Part shown: piece after piece, positions 1-7,070 of the stretch
Layout of the letters: every line of letters starts with the position of its first letter
Numbering within the stretch: position 1 is the first letter of the stretch
Assembly (NCBI GenBank): GCA_035560415.1
Contig: DATMZG010000042.1
Coordinates: 1 to 26,888 of the forward strand
Length of the DNA: 26,888 bases
Reading direction: 5' to 3'
Source of the DNA: DATMXT01 sp035560415
GTDB taxonomy: Bacteria; Bacillota; Clostridia; Oscillospirales; Feifaniaceae
Program-made: the position numbers and the translations under genes
The notes under the pieces: generated by a model
What the model saw: only the letters and a program-made list of their open reading frames with translations
What the model was told of the DNA's origin: nothing
Database searches by the model: none

Positions 1-78
1 CAAATATTGAAATATTCAACTGCATCGCCGCGCAAAACACTTAAAAATTTATCTCTCCGGGCGATTCCGGCAGGGGGG

Positions 79-756
79 CTATTTTCCCTGCTGACCGGCC
101 GCGTAGCCGCCGCCGATGTCCTCCCCCAGGTCGCAGGTGTAGAGCCAGACGACCTCGTCCCCGTCCTCGAGCGCATAGCTGCCGCTCCCGCAGTTCGGGA
201 AAGCGCCGTTCACTTTGTACATCCAGCCCGAGCCTTCGCCGCAGTCGAACTCGTAGAGGTTGCCGATGCCCTCAATGTAGGCGGAGTTGTAGAGGGGGGT
301 GTCGACATACTCCATGTGGATGCCCGCCCGCTTGGTCTCGCGGCGCAGCACATCAAAGACGCTCTCCCCCGCGTCAAAAGCGGCCGCCGTCTCGGGCAGC
401 AGGATGCCGTCTCCCGGCACAAGCTCTTTTTTCTCGGGGTCGAGGTCGTCCAAATTCGAGAGCAGCGTGTCGCACCGGATGGAGACGGTGCAGGTGAGGC
501 GGCTGTCGGCCTCCTCTGCTTCCTCCCCTTGTGTTTCTGCCTGCGCTTGCTCCGGCCCGGCCGCAGCGGGGGCGGGCTCCCGCTCTTGCGGCGCCTCCTC
601 CGGGGGAGGGGTCTGTCCCTCCGGCTGCGCCGTGACGGGGGCCGCAGCCTTGCCGGGCGCCCTCGCGCTCTCCCCTGCGCCGCAGCCATATAATAAGGCG
701 GCAAGGAGCAGGGCGACAATACATGCGGCAAGAATTTTCCGTGAAGTCCTCTTCAT
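79..756 (-). CDS. DUF4430 (transcobalamin C-terminal-like) lipoprotein
   Basis: The product has 225 residues. The lipoprotein signal ends in the lipobox LLYGC, with Cys25 as the lipidated residue. A disordered Pro/Glu/Ala-rich linker runs to about residue 85. The DUF4430 domain follows at about 125-212, with GESVFDVLRRE, the signature GSGWMYKVNGAFPN and EDGDEVVWLYT. This domain matches the C-terminal beta domain of animal transcobalamin and intrinsic factor. It would sit on the outer face of the membrane. GGGAG lies six bases before ATG 756, and the gene follows the SLH gene by 17 bases, so the two are one operon. Cobalamin or another corrinoid is the leading ligand guess. In the 78 bases after the stop I see no convincing terminator or gene. 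Confidence 0.88.
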   Translation of the reverse strand: MKRTSRKILAACIVALLLAALLYGCGAGESARAPGKAAAPVTAQPEGQTPPPEEAPQEREPAPAAAGPEQAQAETQGEEAEEADSRLTCTVSIRCDTLLSNLDDLDPEKKELVPGDGILLPETAAAFDAGESVFDVLRRETKRAGIHMEYVDTPLYNSAYIEGIGNLYEFDCGEGSGWMYKVNGAFPNCGSGSYALEDGDEVVWLYTCDLGEDIGGGYAAGQQGK

Positions 757-773
757 CGTTTTCTCCCCTCCCC

Positions 774-2396
774 TTACGCCAGCAGGGCGGCCGTCAGGAG
801 GTTCCAAAGTGACAGCGCGACTTCGGCCCGCGTGACGGGGACGGCCGGTCGGATTTCCATCCGGCCGTCGTCAAATATGCCTTTGTCATAGCAAAAGGCG
901 AGCGCCTCGCGGGCGAAGGGGGCGACCAGGCGCCCGTCGTCAAAAGCGGCAAGCTGCCGTGTGACGGCAGCGCCGTCAAGCGCTGTGTCAAGCCCCGCGA
1001 GCTTTGCCGCCCGCATGAGCATGGCGGCCGCCTCCTGCCGCGTGATGGTGCGGGCCGGCGCAAAGGTGTCATCGGTCACGCCGTTTACGATGCCGTATTT
1101 GGCGGCGGCGCCGACATAGCCCGCGTACCAGCCGTCAGGCACGACGTCGGAAAACCGGCCGTCCGGGGCTGGGGTCAGCCCCAGGGTCAGTACGACGGCC
1201 TTGCAAAACTCGGCTCTCGTCATGGAGCCCGCGGGGTCATATCTGCCGTCCCCCCGGCCCGAGAGCACCCCCCTTGCGGCAAGCCCTGAAATTGCGGCGC
1301 CGCTTTCAAGACCCCCGATATCGGAAAACGCGACGTCGGAAAATATGACCGACAGCGGCTTGACGTCGGGGTGCCGGCCGGGCAGCCCGGCGCCCTTTGC
1401 CCCGCCAAGCAGGTCGGGCGCATCCCCCATGCGGTAGAGGCTTTGGCGCCCCTGCCGCGCACGATGGGCCGCAACAAGGGCGTAAAAGCCCTGCTCTGTC
1501 GCCATGAGGTCGTCCCCGCCCCCCGCAAGGTCGTGCCGGAAGGTGCCGTCCCCGCTGTAAAAGCGCATGAGGCCATCGGGAAGCCCGCCGTTTTCCTTGG
1601 CAAACCGCGCGTCGTCCAAGGGGACGCCGAGCTCGCACAGGGCGACGACGACCTGCGCGGTGCTCTCAAGCGTGGGCACCCCGTTAGTCTCAAAACAGCC
1701 GTCCGTGCGCTGCCGCTCTGACAGGCAGGCAAGCGCACGCTCCACGGCGGCGGCCACGCCTTCACGCTCCATATATCTGGCCAGCGCCTGAAGCGCCATG
1801 CCGGTCATGTCGGGGTCGGACACGCTGCCTCCCGCAAGCGAAAAGCCGCCGTCGGGATTTTGCGCCGCCAAAATGGCCTCAAGATAGCGCTCCCTTGTCG
1901 CCTGCGTCTTTGCGCCGGCGTTTACCGGCATGTCGTAGCCGCCGCTGTCAAGGGCGATGAGGGCCCAGACCGGCCCGTTTAACCCCTGCCAGATTGTCGC
2001 CTCGCAGTCGCCAAGCGGCGTGAGCAGGTCGTACCCCGCGACGTCGGCGGGGTCGGCCCCAAGCGCCGTCAAAGCGAGGATGACGCGGGCATATTCGGTG
2101 TATTTTCTGTCCGACAAAACGCCTTGCCGCGCATTTACTTCGCTCAATAAATTCGCATAATAGCGCACGTAATACCCGTCCGGCACTGCGGACCCAGCGC
2201 GGGCAAGGCCCATGACGGCCCACTCCCCGCCGACAGAGCCCAAGCCCGGCGCGGGAATCGACTCACACAGATGGGCGGCGACGGCGGCCATGACGGCCTC
2301 GTCCGGGAAGTCTGCGGCATGTGAGGGCAGAAAAAGGCCTGTAAGAAGCGTAAAACACAGGCAAAGAATCAGAAATATTTTGAATTTTCGGCGCAT
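774..2396 (-). CDS. SLH-domain surface protein with alpha/alpha-toroid (prenyltransferase/intrinsic-factor-like) domain
   Basis: The product has 540 residues. A signal peptide (MRRKFKIFLILCLCFTLLTG) probably is cut after SHA near residue 27. Residues about 35-320 form helical repeats of the squalene-cyclase/prenyltransferase toroid type, with GPVWALIALDSGGYD, AAQNPDGGFSLAGG and DPDMTGMALQALARYM. Three SLH repeats follow at about 352-406, 415-470 and 483-535, each with a TRAE-like motif (MTRAE, ITRQE, VTRAE) that in known SLH domains binds pyruvylated cell-wall polymer. It is therefore likely exported and held on the cell wall. Enzyme activity is unlikely; the toroid resembles the cobalamin-binding alpha domain of intrinsic factor. 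GGAGG lies five bases before ATG 2396. The next gene is 17 bases on. Confidence 0.9.
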   Translation of the reverse strand: MRRKFKIFLILCLCFTLLTGLFLPSHAADFPDEAVMAAVAAHLCESIPAPGLGSVGGEWAVMGLARAGSAVPDGYYVRYYANLLSEVNARQGVLSDRKYTEYARVILALTALGADPADVAGYDLLTPLGDCEATIWQGLNGPVWALIALDSGGYDMPVNAGAKTQATRERYLEAILAAQNPDGGFSLAGGSVSDPDMTGMALQALARYMEREGVAAAVERALACLSERQRTDGCFETNGVPTLESTAQVVVALCELGVPLDDARFAKENGGLPDGLMRFYSGDGTFRHDLAGGGDDLMATEQGFYALVAAHRARQGRQSLYRMGDAPDLLGGAKGAGLPGRHPDVKPLSVIFSDVAFSDIGGLESGAAISGLAARGVLSGRGDGRYDPAGSMTRAEFCKAVVLTLGLTPAPDGRFSDVVPDGWYAGYVGAAAKYGIVNGVTDDTFAPARTITRQEAAAMLMRAAKLAGLDTALDGAAVTRQLAAFDDGRLVAPFAREALAFCYDKGIFDDGRMEIRPAVPVTRAEVALSLWNLLTAALLA

Positions 2397-2420
2397 GAGC
2401 TCCTCCGGGCGCAAGACAAC

Positions 2421-2474
2421 CGCCGTCTGCCGACAGCGTTCGTCAAATTTCGACGGTCAGGATTTCCCGCCGTC
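2421..2474 (-). promoter_or_regulatory. Two-hairpin leader of the SLH-protein mRNA
   Basis: From the predicted start, the RNA can form GACGG/CCGTC (2474-2470 with 2456-2452) and then CGCTGTC/GACGGCG (2438-2432 with 2427-2421, one G-U pair, loop GGCA). It matches no riboswitch class I can recognise and is far shorter than a cobalamin riboswitch. Confidence 0.45.
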
Positions 2475-2480
2475 AGGTAA

Positions 2481-2509
2481 ATTATAACAGAACGAGCGCC
2501 CGCTTTCAA
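2481..2509 (-). promoter_or_regulatory. Sigma-A promoter for the SLH/DUF4430 unit
   Basis: TTGAAA (2509-2504), a 17-base spacer and a perfect TATAAT (2486-2481) on the minus strand form a strong housekeeping promoter. It lies between the cheB terminators and the SLH-protein gene, giving a leader of about 78 bases. Confidence 0.88.
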
Positions 2510-2525
2510 TTTTTTGAGCTTTGCC

Positions 2526-2551
2526 AAAAAAGCCCGGCGTATGGGTCGGGC
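2526..2551 (-). terminator. Rho-independent terminator after cheB (second)
   Basis: On the minus strand GCCCG (2551-2547) pairs with CGGGC (2536-2532) around a 10-base loop, followed by six Ts. It lies directly after the first terminator and would insulate the promoter at 2481-2509. Confidence 0.72.
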
Positions 2552-2574
2552 AAAAATCCGGCTTTTGAGCCGAA
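2551..2574 (-). terminator. Rho-independent terminator after cheB (first)
   Basis: On the minus strand CGGCT and AGCCG pair around CAAA, with one or two more pairs possible, followed by ATTTTT. It begins three bases after the cheB stop. Confidence 0.8.
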
Positions 2575-2576
2575 AC

Positions 2577-3647
2577 TTATTTTGAGGCAGGGGGATGCCC
2601 GCCCGTTTTGGCGGACAGGTCCTTTTGCGCCAGCGAGACGATCATGGCGGGAATTTTGGAGAGCTCCATCTGATATTCGACGGCGCCGATGTCGTAGGAC
2701 ACTTTGGGCATGCCGTAGACGACTGAGCTACGCTCGTCCTGGCCGATGGTGCGGCAGCCCTTTTGGCGCATTTCTAAGAGGCCCCGCGCCCCGTCGGCGC
2801 CCATGCCGGTCAAAATGACGCCGATGGCGTTGCCGCCCAGCTCTTTGGCCACCGACCTAAAGAGCACGTCGACCGAGGGGCAGTGCCCGTTGACCTTTTC
2901 GCCCTCAAAGCACTCGACGGCGTAGCCGCCGCCCCTTTTGACCAGCCGCATGTGCCGGTCCCCCGGCGCAATGAGCACCCGCCCCCGCTCGACGCGGTCC
3001 CCGGATTTGGCCTCTTTGACCGAGAGCTCAGTCAGCCGGTCGAGCCGCTCGGAGAAGAGCTTCGAGAACATGGGCGGAATGTGCTGCACAATGACAATTC
3101 CGGGCAGCGTGGGGGGCAGGGCCGAGAGCACATGGAAAATGGCCTCGGTGCCGCCCGTGGATGCGCCGATGGCAATGACTTTCCTGCGGTCGGCCCCCTC
3201 CGTGCCGCCCGCGACCCGCCGGAGGGCCGGCGCCGCAGAGCCTGTCACCCTCGCCGACGCCGCAGCCTTGATTTTCGTGATGAGCTCAGCAAAGAAATCG
3301 CTGGTCCCGCCGCCGGGCCCTCCCGTGGGCTTGCCGATGAACTCCACAGCTCCCGCCTCCATCGCGTCGAGCACGGCCTCGCTGACCGTGCTGACGATGA
3401 TGACGGGAATCGGATACTGCGGAAGCAGCCGGCGAATGAACTCAATTCCGTCCATTTTCGGCATGTTGATGTCGCAGGTCATGACGTCGGGCCCAAACTC
3501 AATGAGCTTGTCCCTCGCGTCAAAGGCGTCGACGGCCTTTGCGACGACCTCAATTTGCGCATCCTGCGAAATCCCCCGTGAAATGAACTCCCGAAACATC
3601 ATGCTGTCGTCGACGACGAGCACGCGAATTTTTTTACCGTCCGTCAT
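2577..3647 (-). CDS. cheB: Chemotaxis receptor methylesterase/deamidase CheB
   Basis: The product has 356 residues. The receiver domain (1-120) has Asp13-Asp14, phospho-site Asp59 (TCDINMP) and Lys106 (IGKP). A Gly/Ala-rich linker leads to the esterase domain, whose catalytic triad is visible as Ser163 (IGASTGGTEA), His189 (VQHIPP) and Asp285 (GMGADGA). It removes receptor methyl groups when phosphorylated by CheA. ATG 3647 has AAGGGG just upstream and starts directly at the receiver domain; longer upstream frames overlap the cheR end. Two terminators follow, so cheB ends the chemotaxis unit. Confidence 0.97.
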   Translation of the reverse strand: MTDGKKIRVLVVDDSMMFREFISRGISQDAQIEVVAKAVDAFDARDKLIEFGPDVMTCDINMPKMDGIEFIRRLLPQYPIPVIIVSTVSEAVLDAMEAGAVEFIGKPTGGPGGGTSDFFAELITKIKAAASARVTGSAAPALRRVAGGTEGADRRKVIAIGASTGGTEAIFHVLSALPPTLPGIVIVQHIPPMFSKLFSERLDRLTELSVKEAKSGDRVERGRVLIAPGDRHMRLVKRGGGYAVECFEGEKVNGHCPSVDVLFRSVAKELGGNAIGVILTGMGADGARGLLEMRQKGCRTIGQDERSSVVYGMPKVSYDIGAVEYQMELSKIPAMIVSLAQKDLSAKTGGHPPASK

Positions 3648-3693
3648 GGCCACCCCTTGATGAAAATGTTCTGTACGGTTTTCCATTTCGCCG

Positions 3694-4506
3694 CTAAATT
3701 TTCCTGTAAAGCGCCGGCATGACATACCGATACTTGGATTCCCAACTCGCAATCGACTCGGTGTGGCCGATAAAGAGGTATCCGCCAGGGGCGGTGATGT
3801 CGTAAAACCGGTTGACGAGCTCGACTTTTGTCTTCTGGTCGAAGTAGATCATCACGTTTCTGCACATGATGACATGGAACTGCCGCTTGAAGTTGAAGGG
3901 TTGACCCACGAGGTTGAGCGGCGCGAAAATGACCTGCTTTTTAATCGCGTCCTTGACCGCCATGCTGGTGTCGTCCACCCGGTCGAAATAGTCCATTCGC
4001 CACTGCGGCGGCAAATCGGCGAGGTGGGTCTTTTCGTAGACGCCGTGCCGGGCTTTGCCCAGCGCCTTTTCCGAGATGTCGGTCGCAAGCACTTTTCTGT
4101 CCCACCAGCTCTTGTCCTTGAAATACTCGTCCAAAATAAAGGCCAGCGTATAGGCCTCCTCCCCGCTCGAGCAGCCGGCGCTCCAAATGCGCAGGTCGCA
4201 GTCCTTGATGCCCGACTCGAGAATGGGCAGCACGGTGTCCCGCAGGTAGTGGAAGTGCGCGGGCTCCCGCATGAAATAGGTGTAATTGGTCGTGATCTGA
4301 TTGACCAGCGTCCGCTCCGCCTCACCCGTGGGGTCGTTTTTTATATGGGTGAAATACTCCGAAAAAGAGCCGCAGCCATACTTCTCAAGGACGCTGCTGA
4401 GGCGTCCTGTCACCAGCGTCCGCTTTTGCTCTTTTAAGTAAATCCCATATTTTTTGTGGATGTATTCGGAGAGCTGCTTTAATTCGCTGTCTGTGATGTC
4501 AACCAT
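3694..4506 (-). CDS. cheR: Chemotaxis receptor methyltransferase CheR
   Basis: The product has 270 residues, normal for CheR. The N-terminal helical domain begins DITDSELKQLSEYIHKKYGI. The SAM-binding domain has IWSAGCSSGEEAYTLAFIL, LATDISEKALGKARHGVY and IMCRNVMIYFDQKT, all CheR hallmarks. It methylates receptor glutamates using S-adenosylmethionine. ATG 4506 is chosen because AAGGA lies eight bases upstream and the family usually starts just before this helix. ATG 4512 and GTG 4524 are possible but add residues that fall on the SD or hairpin. It precedes cheB by 46 bases. Confidence 0.95.
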   Translation of the reverse strand: MVDITDSELKQLSEYIHKKYGIYLKEQKRTLVTGRLSSVLEKYGCGSFSEYFTHIKNDPTGEAERTLVNQITTNYTYFMREPAHFHYLRDTVLPILESGIKDCDLRIWSAGCSSGEEAYTLAFILDEYFKDKSWWDRKVLATDISEKALGKARHGVYEKTHLADLPPQWRMDYFDRVDDTSMAVKDAIKKQVIFAPLNLVGQPFNFKRQFHVIMCRNVMIYFDQKTKVELVNRFYDITAPGGYLFIGHTESIASWESKYRYVMPALYRKI

Positions 4507-4525
4507 GACCATCGTCCTTTTCACC

Positions 4526-4560
4526 GCCGGCGGGAGAACAAAAGCTGTTCTCCCGCCGGC
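4526..4560. other. Perfect 15-bp stem-loop between receptor gene and cheR
   Basis: GCCGGCGGGAGAACA (4526-4540) pairs fully with TGTTCTCCCGCCGGC (4546-4560) around a 5-base loop. On the coding (minus) strand no U-run follows; the hairpin ends four bases before the AAAAGGA SD of cheR. On the plus strand eight Ts follow about 12 bases later. It may act on mRNA stability, processing or cheR translation. Confidence 0.75.
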
Positions 4561-4586
4561 CTCCTGTGGGAATTTTTTTTCTTATG

Positions 4587-6266
4587 TCAGTAGGAGTATT
4601 TACCGTAGGGGGCGCCGGAGAGGTTGATGACCGGCTGCTTTTTAGAGGTCTCGTTCTCCTTGTCATCGTCAGACTCGGGGGCAGCCTCCTCGCTGCGGGC
4701 GGATTCGCGCTGGTTTTTCATTTTAAAGCGCGAAATGATGTCCTTGAGAATGCCGGCCTGGCCGGACAGCTGTTCGCTGGCCGCCGCGCACTCCTCGGAG
4801 GTCGCGGAGTTGGTCTGAATGACGTCCGACACCTGGCTGATGGCCTTGTTGATTTGGGCGATGCCGGAGGCCTGCTCGTTGGAGGCCACGGCCAGCTGCT
4901 CGACGAGATTTGCGGCCGTCGTGACGCCCTCGGCGATTTTCTTGAGGGAATCGGCCGTCTCGCTGGCGATGCGGGTGCCGCCCTCGGCCTTCTTGATGGA
5001 GCCCTCAATGAGGGTGGTCGTCTCCTTGGCGGCGTCGGCGCTTCTGGCGGCCAGCGTGCGCACCTCCTCGGCCACGACGGCAAAGCCCTTGCCGTGCTGG
5101 CCGGCCCTGGCCGCCTCAACGGCGGCGTTGAGCGCGAGAATGTTGGTCTGGAACGCGATGTCGTCAATGACCTTGATGATTTTGGAGATGTTGGCCGAGG
5201 CCTCGTTGATGTCGTCCATGGCTTTAAGCATGATCTGCATGTGGTCAATGCCCTGCACCGCGTCGTTTTTGGCCATGAGGGCGATTTTACTGGCCTCGGT
5301 GGCGTGCTCGGCGTTTTGCTGCGTCTGCACCGAAATCTGCTCCAGCGAGGAGGTCAGCTCCTCCACAGAGCTCGCCTGCTCAGTGGCGCCCTGCGAGAGG
5401 GCCTGGCTCGACGCCGCGACCTGCCGCGAGCCGTAGGCGACCTGCTCGGCCGAGGAGCGCACGTTGCCCATCGTGCCGTTGAGGTTGTCAATCATCTGGG
5501 TGAAGGCCTTGGCGAGCTGTCCAATCTCATCCTTGGAGTGGTAAGTGACCTCGACATTGAGGTCGTCACCCGCAATTTTTTCGGCGACTTCCACCATCTC
5601 CCTCATGGGCTTGCTGAGAATCCGGCTCATCGCCATGCCGAGCACGATGGAGAGAACGAACGAAAACCCAAGCCCGATGAGCATGGTCGTGTTTGCGACC
5701 GCGGCGGTGCTCGCGTTGGCGTCGGCAGTGTCGGAGGCGGCCTCCCGTTTATAGGTGACCATGGCCTCAATGGCGTCCATTTCCGCTTCCGCCGACAATT
5801 TCATGTTCCCCTGCATCAGCGCCAGGGCCTCGGCGTCGCTGTTCGCTCTCGCATAGGCGAGCAGCGTTTCCAAATCGGCTATGTAGGCGCTTCTCACGGA
5901 GGAGAAATTGTTGTAGAGCTGCTTCATCTCCTCGGAGTCCTCCGCCAGCAGGGCTTCGAGCTGCGCCACGCTCTCCCCGAACTCAGTGCGGATGTCGGTG
6001 ATGTTCTGCTCTTTTTCGGCAATCTGGGCCGCATCGGCCGCCGTGATCACGTCCCGGGTCTCGACCCGGAGCCGCTGGAACAGCTCTCTGATGTTGGACA
6101 GGTGAACAATCGGCTCAGTCATGTATTCGTACATGTAGGTGTCGAGGTCGATGACCTTGTTCAAAGACATGACCCCGATGGTGGATACGACCGCCGTGAT
6201 AACCGCGATGAACAGGAATGTCGCAATCAGTTTTTTGCCGATTTTCATATTCCTAAACCACGCCAT
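4587..6266 (-). CDS. Methyl-accepting chemotaxis protein
   Basis: The product has 559 residues. Membrane segment 1 is at about 12-33 and segment 2 at about 193-215. The outside region between them (about 160 residues, helical and charged) is a four-helix-bundle type sensor with no recognisable ligand motif. A HAMP linker at about 216-268 and a long signalling coiled coil follow. The hairpin tip (FQTNILALNAAVEAARAGQH, then GKGFAVVAEEVRTLA) binds CheA and CheW. The tail after 520 is acidic and ends Tyr-Gly-Lys-Tyr-Ser-Tyr with no CheR-tethering pentapeptide. AGGGTG lies five bases before ATG 6266. It is the only receptor gene in the window and lies between cheW and cheR. Confidence 0.96.
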   Translation of the reverse strand: MAWFRNMKIGKKLIATFLFIAVITAVVSTIGVMSLNKVIDLDTYMYEYMTEPIVHLSNIRELFQRLRVETRDVITAADAAQIAEKEQNITDIRTEFGESVAQLEALLAEDSEEMKQLYNNFSSVRSAYIADLETLLAYARANSDAEALALMQGNMKLSAEAEMDAIEAMVTYKREAASDTADANASTAAVANTTMLIGLGFSFVLSIVLGMAMSRILSKPMREMVEVAEKIAGDDLNVEVTYHSKDEIGQLAKAFTQMIDNLNGTMGNVRSSAEQVAYGSRQVAASSQALSQGATEQASSVEELTSSLEQISVQTQQNAEHATEASKIALMAKNDAVQGIDHMQIMLKAMDDINEASANISKIIKVIDDIAFQTNILALNAAVEAARAGQHGKGFAVVAEEVRTLAARSADAAKETTTLIEGSIKKAEGGTRIASETADSLKKIAEGVTTAANLVEQLAVASNEQASGIAQINKAISQVSDVIQTNSATSEECAAASEQLSGQAGILKDIISRFKMKNQRESARSEEAAPESDDDKENETSKKQPVINLSGAPYGKYSY

Positions 6267-6302
6267 AGTAACACCCTATTTCCTATATAAATTTGTGTCT
6301 TG

Positions 6303-6465
6303 CGGCCGGACGCCCCCGGCCGACTTTCGCTGGTCTTCATGGCCGGACGCCCCCGGCCTGCTTGTCCCTTTGTTATCCCTGTTTATCCTTTGTAATCCCT
6401 GTTTTTGCGGCCGGGCTCCCTCCCGGCGTGTGTGACACCGGTCTATACCGCCGGACGCCCCCGGC
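6303..6465. repeat. Four GC-rich hairpin repeats between cheW and the receptor gene
   Basis: Four hairpins share a GC-rich 5-7 bp stem and a 6-base loop: 6303-6322 (CGGCCGG/CCGGCCG), 6341-6358 (GGCCGG/CCGGCC), 6410-6427 (GCCGGG/CCCGGC) and 6450-6465 (GCCGG/CCGGC). Three have the same loop ACGCCC on the plus strand. Between the second and third lies an AT-richer repeat, TTTGTTATCCCTG then TTTGTAATCCCTG. The rest of the 239-base gap (6267-6505) shows no gene or clear promoter. It resembles REP-type intergenic repeats. Confidence 0.82.
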
Positions 6466-6505
6466 CGCATTCCCTTTTGTTTTGTTGCCGCCGGGCCTGT
6501 CTCTG

Positions 6506-7030
6506 CTAAGCGCCCACAGCGGCGCACTGAAGCGCCTCGGCCGCGACTTTGGAAGTCTCGGCCACTTCGTCCTCAGTCAGCAGCCGGTTGCAGTCGAGCA
6601 GCATTTTAATGCTGCCGCCGGTCTTGGCAATGCCGCGGACATAGCGGTTTTTCGTGGTGTTGAACTCGGGCGGCGGCACGATGTCCTCCTCCTGAATCGT
6701 GAGCACCTCCGAGACGCTGTCCACAATGAGCCCGACCGACAGCTTTTGCATGTCGACCACGACGATGCAGGTGCGGTCGTCGTACTGGAGCGGCGGTTTG
6801 CGGAAACGCAGCCGCACATCCATGACCGGAATGACTCTTCCGCGCAAATTGATGACGCCTTTGATAAAATCGGGGGTCTCCGGGATTTTCGTGATTTCCT
6901 GAATTCCGATGATCTCGGTTACGACGCTGATTTCAAGCCCGTAAGATTCCGAGTCCACCATGAAGGTCAGAAACCGGTTTTTTTGCGTGTCCTCATCCAG
7001 CGCCACTCCGCCGGTAAGCAGGTCGTCCAT
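6506..7030 (-). CDS. cheW: Chemotaxis coupling protein CheW
   Basis: The product has 174 residues, a single CheW domain: FLTFMVDSESYGLEISVVTE, then TPDFIKGVINLRGRVIPVMD with the conserved INLRG, and VDSVSEVLTI. It links CheA to receptors in the chemosensory array. It carries about 17 extra residues at the N-terminus and about 25 at the C-terminus beyond the core. GGAGGAG lies seven bases before ATG 7030. It follows cheA by 40 bases; downstream lies a 239-base hairpin-rich gap before the receptor gene. Confidence 0.95.
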   Translation of the reverse strand: MDDLLTGGVALDEDTQKNRFLTFMVDSESYGLEISVVTEIIGIQEITKIPETPDFIKGVINLRGRVIPVMDVRLRFRKPPLQYDDRTCIVVVDMQKLSVGLIVDSVSEVLTIQEEDIVPPPEFNTTKNRYVRGIAKTGGSIKMLLDCNRLLTEDEVAETSKVAAEALQCAAVGA

Positions 7031-7070
7031 CGCTTCTCTCCTCCGTTAATATAGTCTTGCGTATGCGCTG

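Noticed and set aside
7..693. Plus-strand frames opposite the DUF4430 lipoprotein
   Set aside because: They lack an SD and motifs, and the minus strand encodes a lipobox lipoprotein with a recognised domain.
2397..2480. Cobalamin riboswitch ahead of the SLH/DUF4430 pair
   Set aside because: The leader is only about 78 bases and shows no B12-box-like sequence; cobalamin riboswitches are about 200 bases.
4566..6290. Long plus-strand open frame (574 codons) opposite the receptor gene
   Set aside because: It mirrors the receptor gene, is rich in Gly, Val, Asp and His as expected from reversed helical codons, has no family motif, and the minus strand encodes a textbook chemoreceptor.
6276..6527. 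Minus-strand frame of 83 codons with repeated RPGASG across the cheW-receptor gap
   Set aside because: The peptide repeat comes from the GC-rich hairpin DNA repeats; there is no SD and it overlaps the end of cheW.
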